This document shows, piece after piece, positions 5,569 to 6,502 of a stretch of 6,502 nucleotides of DNA. The number at the start of each line of letters is the position of its first letter. The first letter of the stretch is position 1. The position numbers and the translations under genes are program-made. The notes under the pieces were generated by a model that was given only the letters and a program-made list of their open reading frames with translations, was not told the DNA's origin and ran no database searches. The DNA comes from Clostridiales bacterium (GTDB taxonomy: Bacteria; Bacillota; Clostridia; Oscillospirales; Acutalibacteraceae). The stretch covers positions 1 to 6,502 of the forward strand of contig JAHZIE010000101.1 of assembly GCA_019419895.1 (NCBI GenBank), written 5' to 3'.

Positions 5569-6249
5569 ATGAAGGGCAAATTAGTGGTATTGGACGGCTT
5601 GGACGGCAGCGGAAAGCAGACACAGACCGCTCTGTTGGAACAGCATTTGCGGCAGGAGGGATATGGGGTAAAAAAAATTTCCTTTCCCGATTACGCGCAG
5701 CCCTCGTCGGCCCTTGTTAAGATGTATCTCGCTGGAGAATTCGGAGAGAATCCTGAAGAGGTATCCCCTTATGCGGCTTCTTCCTTTTATGCCGTAGACC
5801 GTTATGCAAGTTATAAAAAATTCTGGGGCAGGGATTATTTGGCTGGAAAACTGATTCTTGCCGACCGTTATTCCACTTCCAACGCCATTTATCAAATGGC
5901 CAAGCTTCCCAGGGAGCAATGGGGTGAATATCTCGATTGGATGGAAGATTATGAATATCGGAAAATGATGCTGCCAAAGCCGGATGCGGTTATTTATTTG
6001 GATATGCCCATAGAAATTTCCCAGGGTTTGATGACTTCCCGTTATCAGGGGGATGAAACCAAAAAGGATCTGCATGAAAGCCATCTGGATTATTTGCGCC
6101 AGTGCCGGGAAACCGCCCTGTACACTGCGCAAAAGCAAAATTGGCATATTGTTGAATGCAGCGATGGAGTGTTTCTGAAAAAAATAGAAGAAATTTCTGA
6201 AGAAATATTGAAAAAGGTGTTGGAGGTAATTTCATTTGTTAAAATTTAG
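5569..6249 (+). CDS. tmk: Thymidylate kinase (dTMP kinase)
   Basis: Phosphorylates dTMP to dTDP with ATP, the step after ThyX. The 226 residues are near the family length of about 205-215. The P-loop is GLDGSGKQT (10-18), with Gln at residue 17 where Walker A usually has Ser or Thr, followed by T18. FYAVDRYA (73-80) is a substrate-pocket segment. ADRYSTSNAIYQ (98-109) is the TMP kinase DRY motif. VIYLDMPIEIS (141-151) and the arginine-containing MTSRYQGDE (155-163) fit the region before and in the lid. The start at 5569 follows AGGGGA (5555-5560) by 8 bases; ATGs at 5561 and 5565 are in other frames. It begins 14 bases after thyX, so the two are co-transcribed. The P-loop variant leaves kinase activity likely but not certain. 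Confidence 0.88.
   Translation: MKGKLVVLDGLDGSGKQTQTALLEQHLRQEGYGVKKISFPDYAQPSSALVKMYLAGEFGENPEEVSPYAASSFYAVDRYASYKKFWGRDYLAGKLILADRYSTSNAIYQMAKLPREQWGEYLDWMEDYEYRKMMLPKPDAVIYLDMPIEISQGLMTSRYQGDETKKDLHESHLDYLRQCRETALYTAQKQNWHIVECSDGVFLKKIEEISEEILKKVLEVISFVKI
6222..6238 (+). promoter_or_regulatory. Ribosome binding site that fixes a TTG start inside tmk
   Basis: GGAGG (6222-6226) lies within the last codons of tmk, nine bases before TTG (6236-6238). An in-frame TAA at 6227-6229 rules out any earlier start, and no in-frame ATG or GTG follows closely. The overlap with tmk implies translational coupling. Confidence 0.7.
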
Positions 6250-6502
6250 ATCCCCATGCAAGGAGGATGTTGCTCTTATCCGTCCGGTGATTTCCAAATC
6301 CGGTTTTTATGGATGCGAGTTCGCTCCGGCGAGTTTCTATATTTGGGGAGAGAAATATAAAAGAAAGCTTTCGGAATTCCAAGACTTTATTTTTTTTGAA
6401 GTGGAATCCGGTTATTCTTTCCCGGTCGGCGGAGGGGATTTGACAGATGCGCTGCATGCCTTATTGAAGGATTCAGAAGAAAAAAGCCGGCCATTCCAGA
6501 TG
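6236..6502 (+). CDS. DUF2156 family protein, 3'-truncated by the window edge
   Basis: The first 89 residues are visible and the frame stays open to the right edge. They begin MLKFRSPCKEDVALIRPVIS and include CEFAPASFYIWGEKYKRKLS (27-46), then IFFEVESGYSFPVGGGDLTDAL (52-73). This order (a polar start, a segment with aromatic residues and tryptophan, then FPxGxGD and a helix) is that of the N-terminal part of DUF2156 proteins, which have GNAT-like folds related to the phosphatidylglycerol lysyltransferase C-terminal domain. No transmembrane part is seen. It starts with TTG and overlaps the last 14 bases of tmk in another frame, so it is the third gene of the thyX operon. The link to dTMP metabolism is positional only. 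The substrate is unknown. Confidence 0.72.
   Translation, partial: MLKFRSPCKEDVALIRPVISKSGFYGCEFAPASFYIWGEKYKRKLSEFQDFIFFEVESGYSFPVGGGDLTDALHALLKDSEEKSRPFQM

Noticed and set aside
5003..5623. Long minus-strand open frame opposite thyX
   Set aside because: Antisense to a secure ThyX gene; the translation is rich in Cys, His and Arg and resembles no protein.
5581..6147. Minus-strand open frame opposite tmk
   Set aside because: Antisense shadow of a gene with clear P-loop and DRY motifs.
1..6502. Search for dif site, tRNA, CRISPR, IS ends and riboswitch near xerD and elsewhere
   Set aside because: No cloverleaf, spaced direct repeats, transposase, or dif-like paired arms were seen; xerD genes are usually not next to dif.

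Overview
The window looks like chromosomal DNA of a spore-forming, low-to-moderate-GC Firmicute of class Clostridia. The reasons are purine-rich Shine-Dalgarno sites, TTG starts, a SpoIIM-like engulfment gene next to xerD, a DUF624 (YesL-like) membrane protein, a very cysteine-rich protein with a mother-cell-type promoter, and ThyX rather than ThyA. The genus cannot be told from this sequence. I see no insertion sequence, phage gene, CRISPR array, tRNA or rRNA.

Left block (1-3390, plus strand): the 3' part of proC (proline synthesis), then a spoIIM-like gene, xerD (chromosome dimer resolution) and a six-helix DUF624 membrane protein. The gap between proC and spoIIM holds a good match to a sigma-E sporulation promoter. 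It is followed by a hairpin whose right arm runs into the spoIIM ribosome binding site. The block ends at a strong GC-rich hairpin at 3342-3368, shared with the converging gene on the minus strand.

Middle (3391-4700): a 274-residue protein with 26 cysteines on the minus strand, probably a spore-surface or metal-binding protein. A 255-base AT-rich divergent spacer separates it from a 56-codon gene on the plus strand that starts with TTG. The spacer has a mother-cell-type (sigma-E/K) promoter candidate facing left, a weaker forespore-type (sigma-F/G) candidate facing right, and two inverted repeats. A hairpin without a T tract follows the small gene.

Right block (4700-6502, plus strand): a near-ideal vegetative promoter (TTGAAT, 17 bp, TGCTATAAT) drives thyX, then a thymidylate kinase gene 14 bases later, then a DUF2156 gene that overlaps tmk by 14 bases and runs off the window. 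ThyX makes dTMP and Tmk phosphorylates it to dTDP, so the first two genes are consecutive steps to dTTP.

The best candidates for something undescribed are the cysteine-rich protein with its divergent small gene, and the possible dual-transcript control of spoIIM.
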